From assembly GCA_910580045.1 (NCBI GenBank), contig CAJTXF010000068.1:1-12928 (forward strand): a DNA stretch of 12,928 nucleotides. The letters are read 5' to 3'. Positions 12,559 to 12,928 of this stretch are shown here, piece after piece (within the stretch, counting starts at the first letter, position 1; every line of letters begins with the position of its first letter). Below the pieces are notes generated by a model, which worked only from the letters and a program-made list of their open reading frames with translations, was not told the origin of the DNA and searched no databases. Position numbers and translations under genes: made by a program. The DNA is from an uncultured Eubacteriales bacterium (GTDB taxonomy: Bacteria > Bacillota > Clostridia > Oscillospirales > Acutalibacteraceae).

Positions 12559-12928
12559 CTACCGGCTTCCGAAACTCTTAAGGGCCAGCCGAATCAGCTC
12601 CTCAGCAGGCAGCTGGCTGTCCAGCCGCCCCACTGCCGCCGCGGCCTCTGAGGGGCTGTAGCCCAGGGTGACCAGGGCCTCCGCGGCCTGGGCCGCGTTC
12701 CCTGCCGCAGAGGGGCCGCCTGGCTCCACCCCGTCCAGCTCCATCCCGGCAAAGCTCAGGCCCTTTACCTTGTCCTTCAGCTCCAGCACGATTCTCTGGG
12801 CCAGCTTGGCCCCCACCCCGCTGGCCCGGGTGAACCGCTTGGCATCCCCAGCGGCAGCGGCCAGGGCCACGTCCTCCGGGGCCATTTCTGAGAGGACCGC
12901 CAGCGCGGCTTTTGGCCCCACCCCGGTG
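12559..12928 (-). CDS. ruvA: Holliday junction branch migration protein RuvA (3' part)
   Basis: RuvA binds four-way DNA junctions as a tetramer and loads the RuvB motor. The gene enters the window already in frame, so only about the last 123 codons are visible; roughly 75-80 N-terminal residues (the OB-fold domain) lie outside. The visible part starts inside the first helix-hairpin-helix (TGVGPKAALAVLSEMAPEDV). It continues through the second (FTRASGVGAKLAQRIVLELK), a flexible acidic/Ala-rich linker, and the small C-terminal RuvB-binding domain (AAEALVTLGYSPSEAAAAVG through LIRLALKSF). The TAG is at 12561-12559. Unusually, ruvB does not follow directly. Confidence 0.95.
   Translation of the reverse strand, partial: TGVGPKAALAVLSEMAPEDVALAAAAGDAKRFTRASGVGAKLAQRIVLELKDKVKGLSFAGMELDGVEPGGPSAAGNAAQAAEALVTLGYSPSEAAAAVGRLDSQLPAEELIRLALKSFGSR

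Noticed and set aside
1..12928. CRISPR array, tRNA, rRNA, insertion sequence, phage module or known riboswitch
   Set aside because: I looked on both strands for regularly spaced repeats, cloverleaf sequences, transposase motifs and phage structural genes, and saw none.

Overview
This window looks like chromosomal DNA from a GC-rich member of the Clostridia. An Oscillospirales or Lachnospiraceae gut commensal is the best guess, but the lineage is inferred from family style only. The reasons are strong AGGAGG-type ribosome sites, some TTG and GTG starts, a Firmicutes-type EcfA1, and several small proteins of kinds common in Clostridia. Every supportable gene lies on the minus strand, so transcription runs from the right end (12928) to the left. 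Gaps are short, several neighbours overlap by 1 to 4 bases, and I saw no convincing intrinsic terminator, so long co-transcribed runs are likely.

Right part (about 8.5-12.9 kb): the 3' part of ruvA, then a small two-helix membrane protein, a cysteine-rich protein of unknown function, an RpiB/LacAB-type sugar-phosphate isomerase-like protein, a P-loop ATPase or kinase, a wrecked AlkD-type DNA alkylation repair gene, and only then ruvB. The two Holliday-junction motor genes are therefore separated by about 2.9 kb. A class I SAM methyltransferase follows ruvB at once.

Middle (about 4.7-7.7 kb): a 66-residue unknown protein and an intact glmM (phosphoglucosamine mutase, cell-wall precursor synthesis). 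A 157-base repeat-bearing gap follows, then a second SAM methyltransferase and a short ORF resembling the 5' remnant of a LigT/2'-5' RNA ligase-like gene.

Left part (about 0.07-4.8 kb): a third methyltransferase (RlmI-like), an N-terminally truncated chloramphenicol acetyltransferase, a membrane protein broken by a one-base slip in a T6 tract, three further small membrane proteins, a lone ecfA1, the last ~50-60 codons of an aminoglycoside 6-adenylyltransferase-like gene broken by a 7-bp tandem duplication, an unknown 127-residue protein, and a DUF2262-like protein.

The main result is not a new defence or metabolic system; I found none that the sequence supports. What stands out is a genome in decay. 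Four or five recognisable enzyme genes survive as fragments inside what still looks like compact, translationally coupled operons. Several remnant stop codons overlap the start codon of the next intact gene, so the fragments may persist because they carry ribosomes into downstream genes. The two antibiotic-resistance-like fragments should not be read as working resistance genes.
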